NCBI RefSeq assembly: GCF_036880985.1
Contig: NZ_JBAJNO010000008.1
Coordinates: 1,364,001 to 1,428,000 of the forward strand
DNA length: 64,000 nucleotides
Source: Limibacter armeniacum
GTDB lineage: Bacteria > Bacteroidota > Bacteroidia > Cytophagales > Flammeovirgaceae
Reading direction: 5' to 3'
Within the stretch, counting starts at the first letter, position 1, and each line of letters opens with the position of its first letter. Below, in pieces: positions 33,320 through 42,522 of the stretch. The notes beneath the pieces are model-generated. The model worked only from the letters and a program-made list of their open reading frames with translations, was not told the origin of the DNA and ran no database searches. The translations under genes were made by a program, and so were the position numbers.

Positions 33320-33325
33320 GACAAG

Positions 33326-33355
33326 AAAGCCTCCCATAATCGGGAGGTTTTTTTG
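33326..33355 (+). terminator. Rho-independent terminator at the right end of the prophage
   Basis: The stem CCTCCC/GGGAGG is followed by TTTTTTTG, seven bases after the last tail gene. Confidence 0.8.
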
Positions 33356-33469
33356 TTTCATTGATAGATCATTGTTGCAGAGTGTTGATTTTTCTCATCA
33401 AAATCCCTTTTTTGGTAGGCTCATTTCTACAACACTGAAAACACAAGTAGAAGTAACCTATTAAACGAC

Positions 33470-33488
33470 ATGTCCCTGATATGTCCCT
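33470..33488 (+). repeat. Short direct repeat near the right prophage boundary
   Basis: ATGTCCCT occurs at 33470-33477 and 33481-33488. It lies between the last phage gene and the first host gene. It may be part of an attachment region, but no matching core was found at the left end (4345-4580). Confidence 0.25.
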
Positions 33489-33550
33489 AACTAAATTAAA
33501 AACAGCGTTATCGATATTGTAAAGGCTGTTTTTTGACAAACTATAAACTT

Positions 33551-34093
33551 ATGAACAAACTATTTGTCTATCTTTTTAAGAAAGCAGGTTGGAAAGTAGA
33601 GGGGAACTTGCCTAAGAAAGAAAAAAAGTACTTGATTGTTGTTGCACCCCACACAAGTATGTTGGATTTTTTTGTAGGAATCCCAACCAGAATTATCGCA
33701 GGTTTTAGAGTGCACTTTTTAGTAAAGAAAGAAATGTTTTACTGGCCAGTGGGTTCGGTATTGAAAAGTTTGGGAGGTCATCCTGTAGATCGAGTCCAAA
33801 AGGGCGGTTTAGTTGATCAGGTAGTAGATATGTATAATCAGCATGAAGAGTTTGCAATTGCTGTTACTCCTGAAGGTACCCGTGACTATAACCCAAAGTG
33901 GAAGACAGGCTTTTATTATATAGCGACTAAAGCCAATATACCTATTGTACCACTAGGAATGGACTTTAGCCGAAAAACGGTTTTTATAGGTAAGCCTCTA
34001 TATACAACGGGCAAAATGGATCGTGATATGGAAGTTTTGAAGTCTTTTTTCAGGCCATTGCGAGGTAGACATCCAGAAAAAGGTGTTATCTAG
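33551..34093 (+). CDS. 1-acyl-sn-glycerol-3-phosphate acyltransferase family protein
   Basis: I take ATG 33551 (180 aa) over TTG 33533. The PlsC family motifs are present: PHTSMLDF (His34-x4-Asp39), the catalytic pair, and VTPEGTRD, the phosphate-binding motif. It transfers an acyl chain to a lysophospholipid or related acceptor at the inner membrane. At 180 residues it is shorter than typical PlsC, like other 'lysophospholipid acyltransferase family' proteins of Bacteroidota, so the exact substrate is open. Confidence 0.8.
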   Translation: MNKLFVYLFKKAGWKVEGNLPKKEKKYLIVVAPHTSMLDFFVGIPTRIIAGFRVHFLVKKEMFYWPVGSVLKSLGGHPVDRVQKGGLVDQVVDMYNQHEEFAIAVTPEGTRDYNPKWKTGFYYIATKANIPIVPLGMDFSRKTVFIGKPLYTTGKMDRDMEVLKSFFRPLRGRHPEKGVI

Positions 34094-34213
34094 AAATTAA
34101 ATGTTAAAAAAACATAAAATAGTAGTAAACTGGTCAGGTGTGAAATATATCCTGATATGAGCATAATAATTAGTTTTTTTATAGAGTATGCATCTGTGAA
34201 AAGTCGTGTACAC

Positions 34214-34252
34214 AATACCTCTAGTTAAAATAAATACTAGAGGTATTTTTTT
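34214..34252 (+). terminator. Terminator after the acyltransferase gene
   Basis: AATACCTCTAGT/ACTAGAGGTAT is an 11-bp stem followed by a TTTTTTT run. It lies about 120 bases after the acyltransferase stop, in a gap (34094-34408) that otherwise shows nothing recognisable. Confidence 0.7.
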
Positions 34253-34408
34253 ATGCTGATTGTTTTTGAAATAGTAAAAGCATGTGAAAATTAGCGTTTT
34301 TGAGATATAGCATGTGATTAATAGATTCGGTTATTAGTAGAACCAAAATACACAAATAAAGAACCAAGACACACACTTGCTCTTTAACCTTAACCGATAA
34401 ACACTTTA

Positions 34409-34612
34409 ATGGTCATGACAAAAATTCTGAGAGGAAAATGGCCCCTAATCATGCGGGAGCTTAAATGCAGATTCCCAGAGCTATCAGAGGAAGATTTGGT
34501 AGCAGGTAATGAAAATGTTGAAGTACTTAAACTTGTACTTGGTGTTAAGCTAGAAATGTCGGATATTGAGGTAGAGGATTTGATAGAAGAGATTACATCC
34601 AAGTCCTTTTAA
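34409..34612 (+). CDS. CsbD-like small stress protein
   Basis: A 67-residue protein matching the general CsbD pattern: KILRGKWPLIMRELKCRFPELSEEDLVAGNENVEVLKLVLGVK, with the GKW...L...+..EL+DL...G..E.L layout. CsbD-like proteins are abundant, stress-induced small proteins of unclear mechanism. It has its own upstream region and a strong bidirectional terminator. Confidence 0.6.
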   Translation: MVMTKILRGKWPLIMRELKCRFPELSEEDLVAGNENVEVLKLVLGVKLEMSDIEVEDLIEEITSKSF

Positions 34613-34644
34613 GACAGAAAGAAAACTATAGTAACCCAAAAACA

Positions 34645-34680
34645 AAGCGCCATGCAGTGATTGCATGGCGCTTATTTTTT
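34645..34680. terminator. Bidirectional terminator
   Basis: A 12-bp perfect stem, AAGCGCCATGCA/TGCATGGCGCTT, with T-runs on the plus side. It separates the CsbD-like gene from the convergent response regulator gene. Confidence 0.85.
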
Positions 34681-34682
34681 TA

Positions 34683-35387
34683 TCAGACATTTTCAGACAT
34701 GGCATTTGATAAGACTAGGTTGATTTCTTTGGTTACTCCATCCAGATCATCAGCTGACTCTTTGAGCTTATCGAGTAACTCCCTATTATTATCCCCACTT
34801 CGTTCAATCAAGTCTACCAATCCAAGTATTCTGCATAGAGGCGCTCTCAGTTTATGTGAGTTCATGTAACAGTATTTGTCCAGTGCTTCATTCTTGGTAG
34901 AAAGGATCTGTCTCAAATTGTTAATCTCTTCATAAGTTTGAGGATCCATAATGCCTTTGTGGTTTTCCATATTAGTATGGACCTCTTCAATGATTTCGGT
35001 TAAATCTTGTCTGATGTGGCTTACTCTTTCAAGTCTTACCTCTATTGCTTCTATCAGCTCATCATAATCAAAAGGCTTTGTGATATAGTCATCTGCACTG
35101 AGGTTCATCCCGATTCTTATATCTTGTCTTTCAACCTTGGCTGTCAGAAAAATAAATGGAGTTGCTTGTAGGGTTTTGTCACTTCGGATGAATTTGAGTA
35201 CATCATATCCATCTACATTGGGCATCATGACATCGCATAGGATTAAGTCAGGTACTTGAGTGGTCGCTCTGGTGATGCCATCAGCACCATCCACAGCAGT
35301 TTCAACGTCATAGCCAGTGATTTCAAGCATTTCAGCTATACTGTCACGAAGTCCTTTTTCATCTTCAATAACAAGTATTTTTTTCAT
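34683..35387 (-). CDS. Response regulator with an attached histidine-kinase dimerisation-like domain
   Basis: A 234-residue protein. Residues 1-125 are a complete receiver domain: acidic pair Glu8-Asp9-Glu10, phosphoacceptor Asp52 in LILCDVMMPNVDG, Thr82 and Lys104. After a coiled linker, residues about 165-230 resemble a HisKA/DHp helix pair with the H-box-like NSHKLRAPLCRILGL (His178). There is no HATPase domain and no DNA-binding domain. It could serve as a phosphate relay or scaffold. No kinase gene is adjacent. Confidence 0.8.
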   Translation of the reverse strand: MKKILVIEDEKGLRDSIAEMLEITGYDVETAVDGADGITRATTQVPDLILCDVMMPNVDGYDVLKFIRSDKTLQATPFIFLTAKVERQDIRIGMNLSADDYITKPFDYDELIEAIEVRLERVSHIRQDLTEIIEEVHTNMENHKGIMDPQTYEEINNLRQILSTKNEALDKYCYMNSHKLRAPLCRILGLVDLIERSGDNNRELLDKLKESADDLDGVTKEINLVLSNAMSENV

Positions 35388-35784
35388 AGTAATAAATTAG
35401 TCAGTACAAAAGATTCATAGAATTAAGTAAAAAGGTGGTTGGGTTGGCTTTGTGGAGAAGCTTGCGATGTAAACTTCAGTTAAAAGGACTTACGGGGAAA
35501 TCACTGGGTAGAGAGTGTTAATATTCATAGGTTTTAATGGTTTAGGTTGTGTTGTCATTTATTATTTTGTCTATAAACACAGTAAATGGCTAAGACATAT
35601 TTATTTGTATTACGATAATTGGAAAAAGCTATAGGTTGATAAATATGTAAATGTTTGCTAACAAAAATCTAGGCAAAAGCTTCCATAAAAGCAATAGGAT
35701 TACATGTGAAAACCCTTCTCTAACATTGTTGAGAAGGTGTATTTTCACCATAAACATCATGTAACATTAGGTTAGGGCAATAAG
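35388..35784. other. Intergenic region between response regulator and AI-2E transporter
   Basis: Nothing coding is seen. It contains a hairpin (35706-35748) ending the AI-2E gene and AT-rich DNA that probably holds the promoter of the response regulator. Confidence 0.5.
35706..35748 (-). terminator. Terminator downstream of the AI-2E transporter gene
   Basis: GTGAAAAcCCTTCTC pairs with GAGAAGGtgtaTTTTCAC around a 10-nt loop. On the minus strand the stem ends in a TTTTCAC-type tail after the AI-2E gene stop. Confidence 0.5.
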
Positions 35785-36885
35785 CTAATCCCTAAAGATC
35801 TGATATTGTTTATACCCTTTGTAAAATTCTCCTAGTATAACACGGATAATTGTAAAAGTTGGAATTGCGAGAATCATACCAAGAATATTGGCAATAGCAG
35901 CCCCTACAAAAACAGCTAGGAAGATGACAAGTGGGTGGGTTTTCACACTTTTGGAGAAAATCATAGGTTGTAAGAAGAGGTTATCCGTTAGCTGTACTAC
36001 AGCAAAAACAGATACAATCTTGATCGTCAGGATCAGGTAGTCTTCGGGATTTAATAGACCCGCATTGGTCGAAAGTCCTACAAAAAGTCCAAATACACCT
36101 CCCAAAAGAGGACCTAGAAAAGGAATAAGGTTGGCTATGGCAGCAAATACAGCGATCGTGACTGCATACTCTACACCTGCAATTAACAATCCTAGTGAGG
36201 CAATGGAGAAAATACTGACCATTTGAACAAAAAGGCCAAGAAGGTAATTGGATAACAGGTTTTCAGTTTTACTGACAGCTGAAATCGATACCTCAAAATA
36301 CTTGTTAGGGATGAGGGAAATAAAGTATTTTTTGAAATTGCCAGGTTCATACAGGAAGAAGAAAGTAATGAACATCACGGCAATTAAGCCCACAAAAATA
36401 TTACCTGTAAACTGAAGTAAACTATTGATAAAAGTTGGAATGCGTTCAGGTAATTCACTGATTTTAGAGAAGATACTGTCTTTCAGGAAGCCCTCTGATT
36501 GTACCGTAAGTTGATTGTCTATCATAAACCTTTCAAATGAGGCAAGAGGGACTTCAATACTTCTGAGAAGGTTTGTGAAATCTATATTTGAGATCACTTT
36601 AATCTGCTCTGATACCAGTGGTGCAAACAGGTACACAAACAGTGCAATCATGCCAAAAAGCAGTAGGAATGATATCAGAATGGAAAGCCCTCTGGGCATG
36701 CGCAATCCAAAAAACTGAATATTAGCAAAATAGTTGGTTGGCGTTCGCAGTATGGCAGAAAGTACAAGTGCGATCAGAAGGTAGGCAAGAATATCTCTTA
36801 AATACCATCCAACGACAATCAATCCGATACTCCATAGCGTAAAGTTGAGTACTCTTCGGTCGAAAAAGAACTTTCTTTCGTTCAC
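35785..36885 (-). CDS. AI-2E family transporter
   Basis: A 366-residue inner-membrane protein with a GTG start at 36885. There are about eight membrane segments, beginning with the pair at residues 14-45 and another at 60-85. A large soluble loop follows (about 95-150). The family signature region, with ANLIPFLGPLLGGVFGLFVGLS and QPMIFSKSVKTHPLVIFLAVFVGA, lies in the second half. AI-2E (PF01594) members export small molecules or ions; the substrate here is unknown. Confidence 0.85.
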   Translation of the reverse strand: MNERKFFFDRRVLNFTLWSIGLIVVGWYLRDILAYLLIALVLSAILRTPTNYFANIQFFGLRMPRGLSILISFLLLFGMIALFVYLFAPLVSEQIKVISNIDFTNLLRSIEVPLASFERFMIDNQLTVQSEGFLKDSIFSKISELPERIPTFINSLLQFTGNIFVGLIAVMFITFFFLYEPGNFKKYFISLIPNKYFEVSISAVSKTENLLSNYLLGLFVQMVSIFSIASLGLLIAGVEYAVTIAVFAAIANLIPFLGPLLGGVFGLFVGLSTNAGLLNPEDYLILTIKIVSVFAVVQLTDNLFLQPMIFSKSVKTHPLVIFLAVFVGAAIANILGMILAIPTFTIIRVILGEFYKGYKQYQIFRD

Positions 36886-37168
36886 AGTTGAAAAATTTTA
36901 GTAGGGTCGGTTTAAGGGTGTTGGTTCTCAATGGTAAATTGCACTGTAAGCCAAGTGGAGATTTAAGTGTGCAATTCTTTGACCAAGTTGAAAACACGAT
37001 TTCCTCTTTTCAATTTAGTGAAAAAGAGGAATGCCTCAATAGTTATCTATGGTGAAGTCTGTTTACTTTATTGGAATTAGGGGCTGTTTTGGGTAGCATC
37101 TATTCCAAAGACAAAAACCCTCACCTATCAAAGGCAAGGGTTATTTGAATAATTTCTTGCGAGTAATA

Positions 37169-37480
37169 CTACTCCCAGCTTAATTCATCATCAAGGTCAT
37201 TGTCCTCAATGCGGGCGTAGTCATAGTCAGGCATAAGCTCTTCTTTAACATGATCCACACACTCGTTTAGTGCTTCCACAAACTTGTTGAAGTCTTCCTT
37301 GTAAAGGAAAATCTTGTGTTTCTCATAATAATGGCCTTCGTCTTTGTAGCGCTTTTTACTCTCAGTAATCGTGAGATAATAGTCATTTGAGCGCGTTGCT
37401 TTCACATCAAAAAAGTACGTTCTTTTACCAGCGCGTACTCTTTTTGAGTAGATCTCTTCTCTTCCTTTATTCTCTTCCAC
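37169..37480 (-). CDS. DUF3276 / PUR-alpha-like nucleic-acid-binding protein
   Basis: A 103-residue protein with the characteristic EEIYSKRVRAGKRTYFFDVKATRSNDYYLTITESKKR and HKIFLYKEDFNKFVEALNE of the Bacteroidota DUF3276 family, which has a PUR-type fold binding single-stranded nucleic acid. The tail is acidic. It is a single gene with its own 359-bp upstream region. The family is a useful marker that the host is a Bacteroidota member. Confidence 0.85.
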   Translation of the reverse strand: MEENKGREEIYSKRVRAGKRTYFFDVKATRSNDYYLTITESKKRYKDEGHYYEKHKIFLYKEDFNKFVEALNECVDHVKEELMPDYDYARIEDNDLDDELSWE

Positions 37481-37839
37481 AGTCCTTAATGGTTAATTCA
37501 ACAGGGATAAAAATATAACAATTAAGAATATAAAAAAACACTTTAAAAAAAAATCGAAAATTGGTTTTTAACAGCGTACATAACCGCCTAACGATACCGA
37601 AAGATTAATAATTATATTGATAATCGCAAAATTTATTAGTTTTGAGGTAGCTCTGACCAACTTTTAAGTGTGCGAAAATGGCTTCTATAACAGATTTAAG
37701 AAGCATTTTTGGAAAATGTAAAATTTATTTTTTTGGACATTGTTTTTGACCGTGTTTAAGCAGGCTTAGTAGACCAATTAGCCAAATTGTCACTTGAGGA
37801 GTGAGCGAGTTTTTTTAGGAGAATAAGAATTAGCTAGAG
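37481..37839. other. Intergenic region between DUF3276 and the first RlpA gene
   Basis: AT-rich divergent spacer. It presumably contains promoters for both genes, but I see no unambiguous -7/-33 pair and no repeat worth naming. Confidence 0.4.
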
Positions 37840-38607
37840 ATGAACCATAGATTTATGTACACGATTCGGGGGATGCTTGTGCTTTGCTGTATGCTAAGCA
37901 TTCAGTTGCTGAGTGCACAAGTAATCAGAAAGGTGGGATACAAAGAGACAGGTAAAGCATCTTTTTATCCGGGAGACAGAAATGGAGCCATTACAGCAAG
38001 TGGCGAACCATACGATATGTATGCTATGACAGCTGCTCATAAGTATATAGCTTTCAATTGTATGGTGAAAGTGAGAAATATTGATAATGGGAGAGAAATT
38101 TTGGTAAGGGTTAACGATCGTGCGTATACGGACTCCCGAATTATCGACCTGACTTACAAGGCTGCCGAAAAGCTTGAGATACTAGGGACTGGAACAGCCA
38201 ATGTAGCGATTGAAATTGTATCTCTAACCCCTTCAGAAAACCAAAGTACGGAAGTGGCCTCTGATGTTGACTTGCCGGATAGTGATCATGCCATTGTATT
38301 TGATGAAGCTTATACGATGAGGTTTGTAGAAGTTGGAACCTATAATCTAAAAGGAGATAAGGTTATTGCAAAGGGATATGGTTTGCAAATCGACGCCTGT
38401 ACTGATATAAGCTGTGCGCTTAACACCGCAAGTAAATTCAATGAGATGCTCTTTAGAGATATTTTTATTCAAACAGGTTGGGCTAATGGTCAAAAGGTTT
38501 ACAGGGTGCTTTTGGGTGCTTTTGAAAATACAGACCAAGCTATAAACCTTAAGGAGTTTTTAAATTGCAACGAAATTGGCGCTTTTGTAAAGCGACATTA
38601 TCAGTAG
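37840..38607 (+). CDS. RlpA-like double-psi beta-barrel protein with SPOR-type C-terminus (copy 1)
   Basis: A 255-residue secreted protein with a signal peptide (about 1-27, ending LLSAQ). Residues about 35-130 form the RlpA barrel: GKASFYPGDRNGAITASGEPYDMYAMTAAHK..., VKVRNIDNGREILVRVNDRAYTDSRIIDLTYKAA. The usual NDRGPF motif is NDRAYT here; the Asp is kept but Gly and Pro are lost. The C-terminal 70 residues look like a SPOR domain (FIQTGWANGQKVYRVLLGAF), which binds denuded septal peptidoglycan. It is followed by a paralogue. Confidence 0.8.
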   Translation: MNHRFMYTIRGMLVLCCMLSIQLLSAQVIRKVGYKETGKASFYPGDRNGAITASGEPYDMYAMTAAHKYIAFNCMVKVRNIDNGREILVRVNDRAYTDSRIIDLTYKAAEKLEILGTGTANVAIEIVSLTPSENQSTEVASDVDLPDSDHAIVFDEAYTMRFVEVGTYNLKGDKVIAKGYGLQIDACTDISCALNTASKFNEMLFRDIFIQTGWANGQKVYRVLLGAFENTDQAINLKEFLNCNEIGAFVKRHYQ

Positions 38608-38722
38608 TGTTTAGAATCTTTATATTTTTTTAAGTGATTGATTCACTGTTTGTTCACTTTTTAATAATAGGCGGTATGGTGTTTGGAAAGGCTGCTTATA
38701 TAATAACTAAATTAACAAGCTT

Positions 38723-39469
38723 ATGAAACTGAGAGCTGTTTGTAGAGTGTTTGGCTTTACAAAAGTATTGATATTGGGGATGCTGCTGGTGACCAATTGG
38801 GCAGTAGGACAGAAATATAAGGTGGGGTACACTGAAAAGGGGAAGGCTTCATATTATGCGGAGAAGTTTCATGGCAGACTAACGGCAAGTGGAGAAAAAT
38901 ATAATATGTATGCCAATACTTGTGCACACCGAAAACTTCCTTTCGGGACTATATTGAAAGTGACCAATTTGGGTAATGGTAAGTGGATTACAGTGAAAGT
39001 AAACGATAGGGGGCCTTTCAAGAGCAATAGGATTCTGGACCTGTCAAAAGGGGCTGCTGCTAAAATTGACATGATTAAAGCAGGAATCGGAAATGTCAAA
39101 ATTGAAATAATCAGTATGAAAGGAAGTGGAGGTACTACAGGTACTGAAACTACTGTAGTAGCTGAAAATGATAAGAAATCTCCAATCAGAAGTGTTGGCA
39201 CCTATAGTGTTTGGGGAACTTCCAAAAAGGTAGTGGCAGATTATGGTGTACAGATCGCATCTTACACCAACTCTGAAAGTGCGGCCAAGGAAGGTAAGAG
39301 AGCTATTAAGTTAGGGCTGGATGATATTTATATCCAATCAGGCTGGTTGAATGGGAAGAAGTGCTATCGTGTATTGTACGGGGCTTTTTCTAAAAGTCAA
39401 GCACGAAAGGAAATCCGCACAGTGAAAAAGAAAGGATATAAAGGCGCTTTTTTGAAAAAACATTTATAA
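38723..39469 (+). CDS. rlpA: RlpA-SPOR septal peptidoglycan protein (copy 2)
   Basis: A 248-residue secreted protein with a signal peptide to about residue 29 and the standard RlpA barrel ([62 protein letters not shown]). A Ser/Thr linker follows, then a C-terminal SPOR domain ([27 protein letters not shown]). RlpA proteins cleave or bind glycan strands lacking stem peptides during division. This copy keeps all consensus residues, unlike the upstream one 115 bases away. Confidence 0.85.
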   Translation: MKLRAVCRVFGFTKVLILGMLLVTNWAVGQKYKVGYTEKGKASYYAEKFHGRLTASGEKYNMYANTCAHRKLPFGTILKVTNLGNGKWITVKVNDRGPFKSNRILDLSKGAAAKIDMIKAGIGNVKIEIISMKGSGGTTGTETTVVAENDKKSPIRSVGTYSVWGTSKKVVADYGVQIASYTNSESAAKEGKRAIKLGLDDIYIQSGWLNGKKCYRVLYGAFSKSQARKEIRTVKKKGYKGAFLKKHL

Positions 39470-39566
39470 TTTCTGAATTGAAGGAAATGGTGAACGCGAT
39501 AGCTGTAAACATTGACTGGTAAACTGTTTTTCAAATCGGCTGAATAACCCTTATAACCAATCATAC

Positions 39567-40469
39567 ATGGACTTTAATAAGATAAAAGAATACGGAAACC
39601 TTGAACTGCTTGCTCGACAGATGGTGGAAGGTTTTATTACAGGATTGCATAAGTCTCCTTATCATGGCTTTTCTGTAGAGTTTGCAGAGCACAGCTTGTA
39701 TAACTTGGGGGAAAGTACCAAACATATTGATTGGAAGGTTTATGCACGTACCGATAGGCTGTATACTAAGAAGTATGAGGAAGAGACAAATCTCCGTGCC
39801 ATGATTTTGTTGGATACATCATCTTCGATGTATTATCCGATGGAAGACTACGGTAAGATTAACTTCAGTGCAGTAGCGGCAGCGGCAATGGCTTATATGT
39901 TGCAGAAGCAAAGAGATGCAGTTGGGCTTTGTACATTTTCTGATGAGATCGAAATGTTAACTCAGGTAAGGTCTACGCCAAAGCATTTGCATAACCTGTA
40001 CCTGACACTGAACCAGCTATTGGAATCTCAGCCTAAGAAACAGAAAAAATCACATGTGGCAGAAGTAATTCATCAGGTGGCAGATCAGATTCATAAACGT
40101 TCGTTGGTGATTATTTTCAGTGACATGATGGAGAATAATGATAACCATGATGAGATGTTTGCCGCATTACAGCACTTGAAGCATAATAACCATGAAGTGC
40201 TGCTATTTCATGTGATGGATAGCGAGACAGAATTGGATTTTGACTTTCCTGAGCGACCAACCATTTTTGTAGATGTTGAAACGGGTCAGGAAGAGAAGGC
40301 ACAACCTGCACAGGTTCGGGAGTATTACCAAAACATTATTCAGGAGAAGTTCTATGATATCAAAGTAAAGTGTGGGCAGTTCAAGATTGACTTTATTGAG
40401 GCTGACTGCAGAAAGAATATAGATCAGATTCTCTTGCCATATTTGATAAAGAGAGGGAAGATGAAGTAA
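39567..40469 (+). CDS. DUF58 domain protein (MoxR-associated VWA-like)
   Basis: A 300-residue cytoplasmic protein. It has the DUF58 signature GESTKHIDWKVYARTDRLYTKKYEEETNLRAMILLDTSSSMYY, with the MIDAS-like DTSSSM, and RSLVIIFSDMMEN. DUF58 proteins usually work with MoxR AAA+ ATPases, but no moxR lies next to it in this window. A strong terminator follows. Confidence 0.85.
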   Translation: MDFNKIKEYGNLELLARQMVEGFITGLHKSPYHGFSVEFAEHSLYNLGESTKHIDWKVYARTDRLYTKKYEEETNLRAMILLDTSSSMYYPMEDYGKINFSAVAAAAMAYMLQKQRDAVGLCTFSDEIEMLTQVRSTPKHLHNLYLTLNQLLESQPKKQKKSHVAEVIHQVADQIHKRSLVIIFSDMMENNDNHDEMFAALQHLKHNNHEVLLFHVMDSETELDFDFPERPTIFVDVETGQEEKAQPAQVREYYQNIIQEKFYDIKVKCGQFKIDFIEADCRKNIDQILLPYLIKRGKMK

Positions 40470-40474
40470 AAAGA

Positions 40475-40510
40475 AAGGCTTCTGTAACAGTATTACAGAA
40501 GCCTTTTTTG
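40475..40510. terminator. Bidirectional terminator
   Basis: AAGGCTTCTGTAA/TTACAGAAGCCTT, a 13-bp perfect stem with T-run, lies between the convergent DUF58 and UbiB-like genes. Confidence 0.85.
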
Positions 40511-40514
40511 TTTA

Positions 40515-41840
40515 TCAGGCTTTTTCGCTGAAGTATGCAGATTTGGTGCAAATATTCGCTTTCAACTGATTGAGGATTGAATACAAACCAAAATAGGTTC
40601 TGTTCAGGTAAAGACCATGTTTGACACCTCTTGGTTTTTTGGCTTCCTTCAATGGTTTGATGCGGGATGACTTTTCACCAAAAGCAAATATCTCTTCAAA
40701 ATATTCATCCTGACCAAAATCAAACGAGTCCTTATGAAAAGGTCTACCCAGCAATTGGATCATCTGCTTGAAAGTATCTTCCAATAGTTGCTTGTCTTCA
40801 TCAGAGTCATCAGGATGAATGAATCGCAGAGTGTAGAAAGTCTCCAGCATTTTCTGTCTGTCCTCTCGAAGGGTTGGGTCCATCAATACAAAGTATTGCT
40901 GATAAAAGTCTTCGGGAAGAACTTTGACACAGCCAAAATCAATGATTCCCAATACACCATCAGCTCCCATGATAAAGTTGCCTGGATGAGGATCTGCATG
41001 TACTTCCCTCAGTTCATGGATCTGGAAGTCATAGAAGTCCCACAAAGCTTGACCTACCTTGTTTCTGATTTCCTGTGAAGGATTGGTCTGAAGGAACTTA
41101 TCAAGGTGTGTGCCCTCTAACCAATCCATGGTAAGAATCTTTGTAGAGGAGTATTCAGGATAATATTTCGGAAACCTAATATTAGGAATGTGGGCACATG
41201 CTTGTGTTAGGCTGATGGAGCGTTTCAGCTCTAAATCATAACGTGTTTCATCCAAAAGCATGCTTTCAACCTCTTCCATATACAGGTCTACCTCTTTCTC
41301 ATTAAGTCCAGCGATTTTTACAGCAAATGGCTTGACCATCTTAAGGTCTGCACTGACACTTTCAGCTACGCCAGGATACTGTACTTTTACAGCCAATGTT
41401 TTCCCGTCTTTTTCAGCCTTATGTACTTGCCCGATAGATGCTGCGTTGACCGCCTCCGTAGTGAAAGAATCAAAGATATCAGTAGGGGACTTGTCAAAGT
41501 GCTTCCGGAAAGTCTTAACCACAAGAGGATAAGAAAGCGGTGGTGCGGAGTATTGTGCCATCCTAAACTTATCAGAGTAAGCAGTAGGAAGCATGTTTTT
41601 ATCCATACTCATCATTTGTGCTACCTTGAGAGCACTGCCTTTCAGTTCACTGAGTGCATCATAGATGTCTCGGGCATTATCCTGATGCAACTCTTCACGA
41701 TCCGTATTGGGGTCGACTAGCTTCTTGGCGTAATGTTTTACATAATTGGCCCCCACCTTTACACCAGTTTGCATAAACCGTGAAGCTCGCTGAACCTTGG
41801 ATGCGGGAATGCTATTTTGGGCTTTATTCTTTTCGCTCAT
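40515..41840 (-). CDS. ABC1/UbiB family atypical kinase
   Basis: A 441-residue protein with ABC1/UbiB motifs: the N-terminal Ala-rich-loop region, KGSALKVAQMMSMD (the KxGQ-like motif), AVKVQYPG (ATP-binding Lys), VHADPHPGNFIMG (catalytic loop) and GIIDFGCVK (metal-binding DFG). Family members affect isoprenoid lipid or quinone metabolism as ATPases. It is transcribed after a TetR-like gene 37 bases upstream, so that regulator may control it. Confidence 0.85.
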   Translation of the reverse strand: MSEKNKAQNSIPASKVQRASRFMQTGVKVGANYVKHYAKKLVDPNTDREELHQDNARDIYDALSELKGSALKVAQMMSMDKNMLPTAYSDKFRMAQYSAPPLSYPLVVKTFRKHFDKSPTDIFDSFTTEAVNAASIGQVHKAEKDGKTLAVKVQYPGVAESVSADLKMVKPFAVKIAGLNEKEVDLYMEEVESMLLDETRYDLELKRSISLTQACAHIPNIRFPKYYPEYSSTKILTMDWLEGTHLDKFLQTNPSQEIRNKVGQALWDFYDFQIHELREVHADPHPGNFIMGADGVLGIIDFGCVKVLPEDFYQQYFVLMDPTLREDRQKMLETFYTLRFIHPDDSDEDKQLLEDTFKQMIQLLGRPFHKDSFDFGQDEYFEEIFAFGEKSSRIKPLKEAKKPRGVKHGLYLNRTYFGLYSILNQLKANICTKSAYFSEKA

Positions 41841-41877
41841 AGTGGTATGGGTAAGGTTGTAATGAACTTACAACCGA

Positions 41878-42522
41878 TTATTTTTTCTGTATAAGGAATT
41901 TGACAAAGTCAACTGCTGAATCAAAGACATTGTTGCTGATAAGGTCAAAAGATAAGTGAACAGCCTTTTCGATAGCAGTATCAGTCTGTTCAAATTCTTT
42001 GGAATCATCTTCAATCCAAAATTTCAGGACAAAGAGTAATTGTACCCACATGGCTTCAGGGTAGCGGTCTCCAATAAAAGGCCTGTCTACCAATTCGCCG
42101 GACGTAATGCCCAGTCCTGATAGTTCATTAGCAAAAGACATGAACTTTTCTTTAAACACCTTTAATGTCTCCGGAGTTCTGAAAGACCTGTCTGCTCCTT
42201 TCTTAAGAGAGTACACCACAAAGCTTCGTTGTTTCTTCAGTTCTTCGATCAGTGTAAAGTAGAATGACAATAACTTTTCACGAGTTGAATATTGCTCATA
42301 GATTTCCTCGTTTTTGACCTTTTCCAAGGTGTCTTCGATGATTCTGCCCCATATTTCCTGCTCAATAGCTCTGAAAGAAGCGTAGTGCTGATAGAATGTA
42401 ACTTCCTCTTCCTGCATATCATCCATAAACAAAAAGACAGATGCAGGAGGGTGGTTATGGGTCAGGACATATCGCATATATGCCTTCTCGATTTTTTTTT
42501 CAGTTTTTTCAGATTTTTCCAT
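41878..42522 (-). CDS. TetR-like transcriptional regulator
   Basis: A 214-residue helical protein. The N-terminal 50 residues fit a TetR HTH in degenerate form (IEKAYMRYVLTHNHPPASVFLFMDDMQEEEVTFYQHYASF). The rest is a ligand-binding-type helical bundle. It lies 37 bases upstream of the UbiB-like gene on the same strand, a pairing I associate with Bacteroidota. The ligand is unknown. Confidence 0.7.
   Translation of the reverse strand: MEKSEKTEKKIEKAYMRYVLTHNHPPASVFLFMDDMQEEEVTFYQHYASFRAIEQEIWGRIIEDTLEKVKNEEIYEQYSTREKLLSFYFTLIEELKKQRSFVVYSLKKGADRSFRTPETLKVFKEKFMSFANELSGLGITSGELVDRPFIGDRYPEAMWVQLLFVLKFWIEDDSKEFEQTDTAIEKAVHLSFDLISNNVFDSAVDFVKFLIQKK

Noticed and set aside
4400-33550. Mu-like transposable phage identity
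   Set aside because: Only the head genes are Mu-like; no MuA/MuB proteins or terminal Mu-type repeats are seen, and replication genes are of another type.
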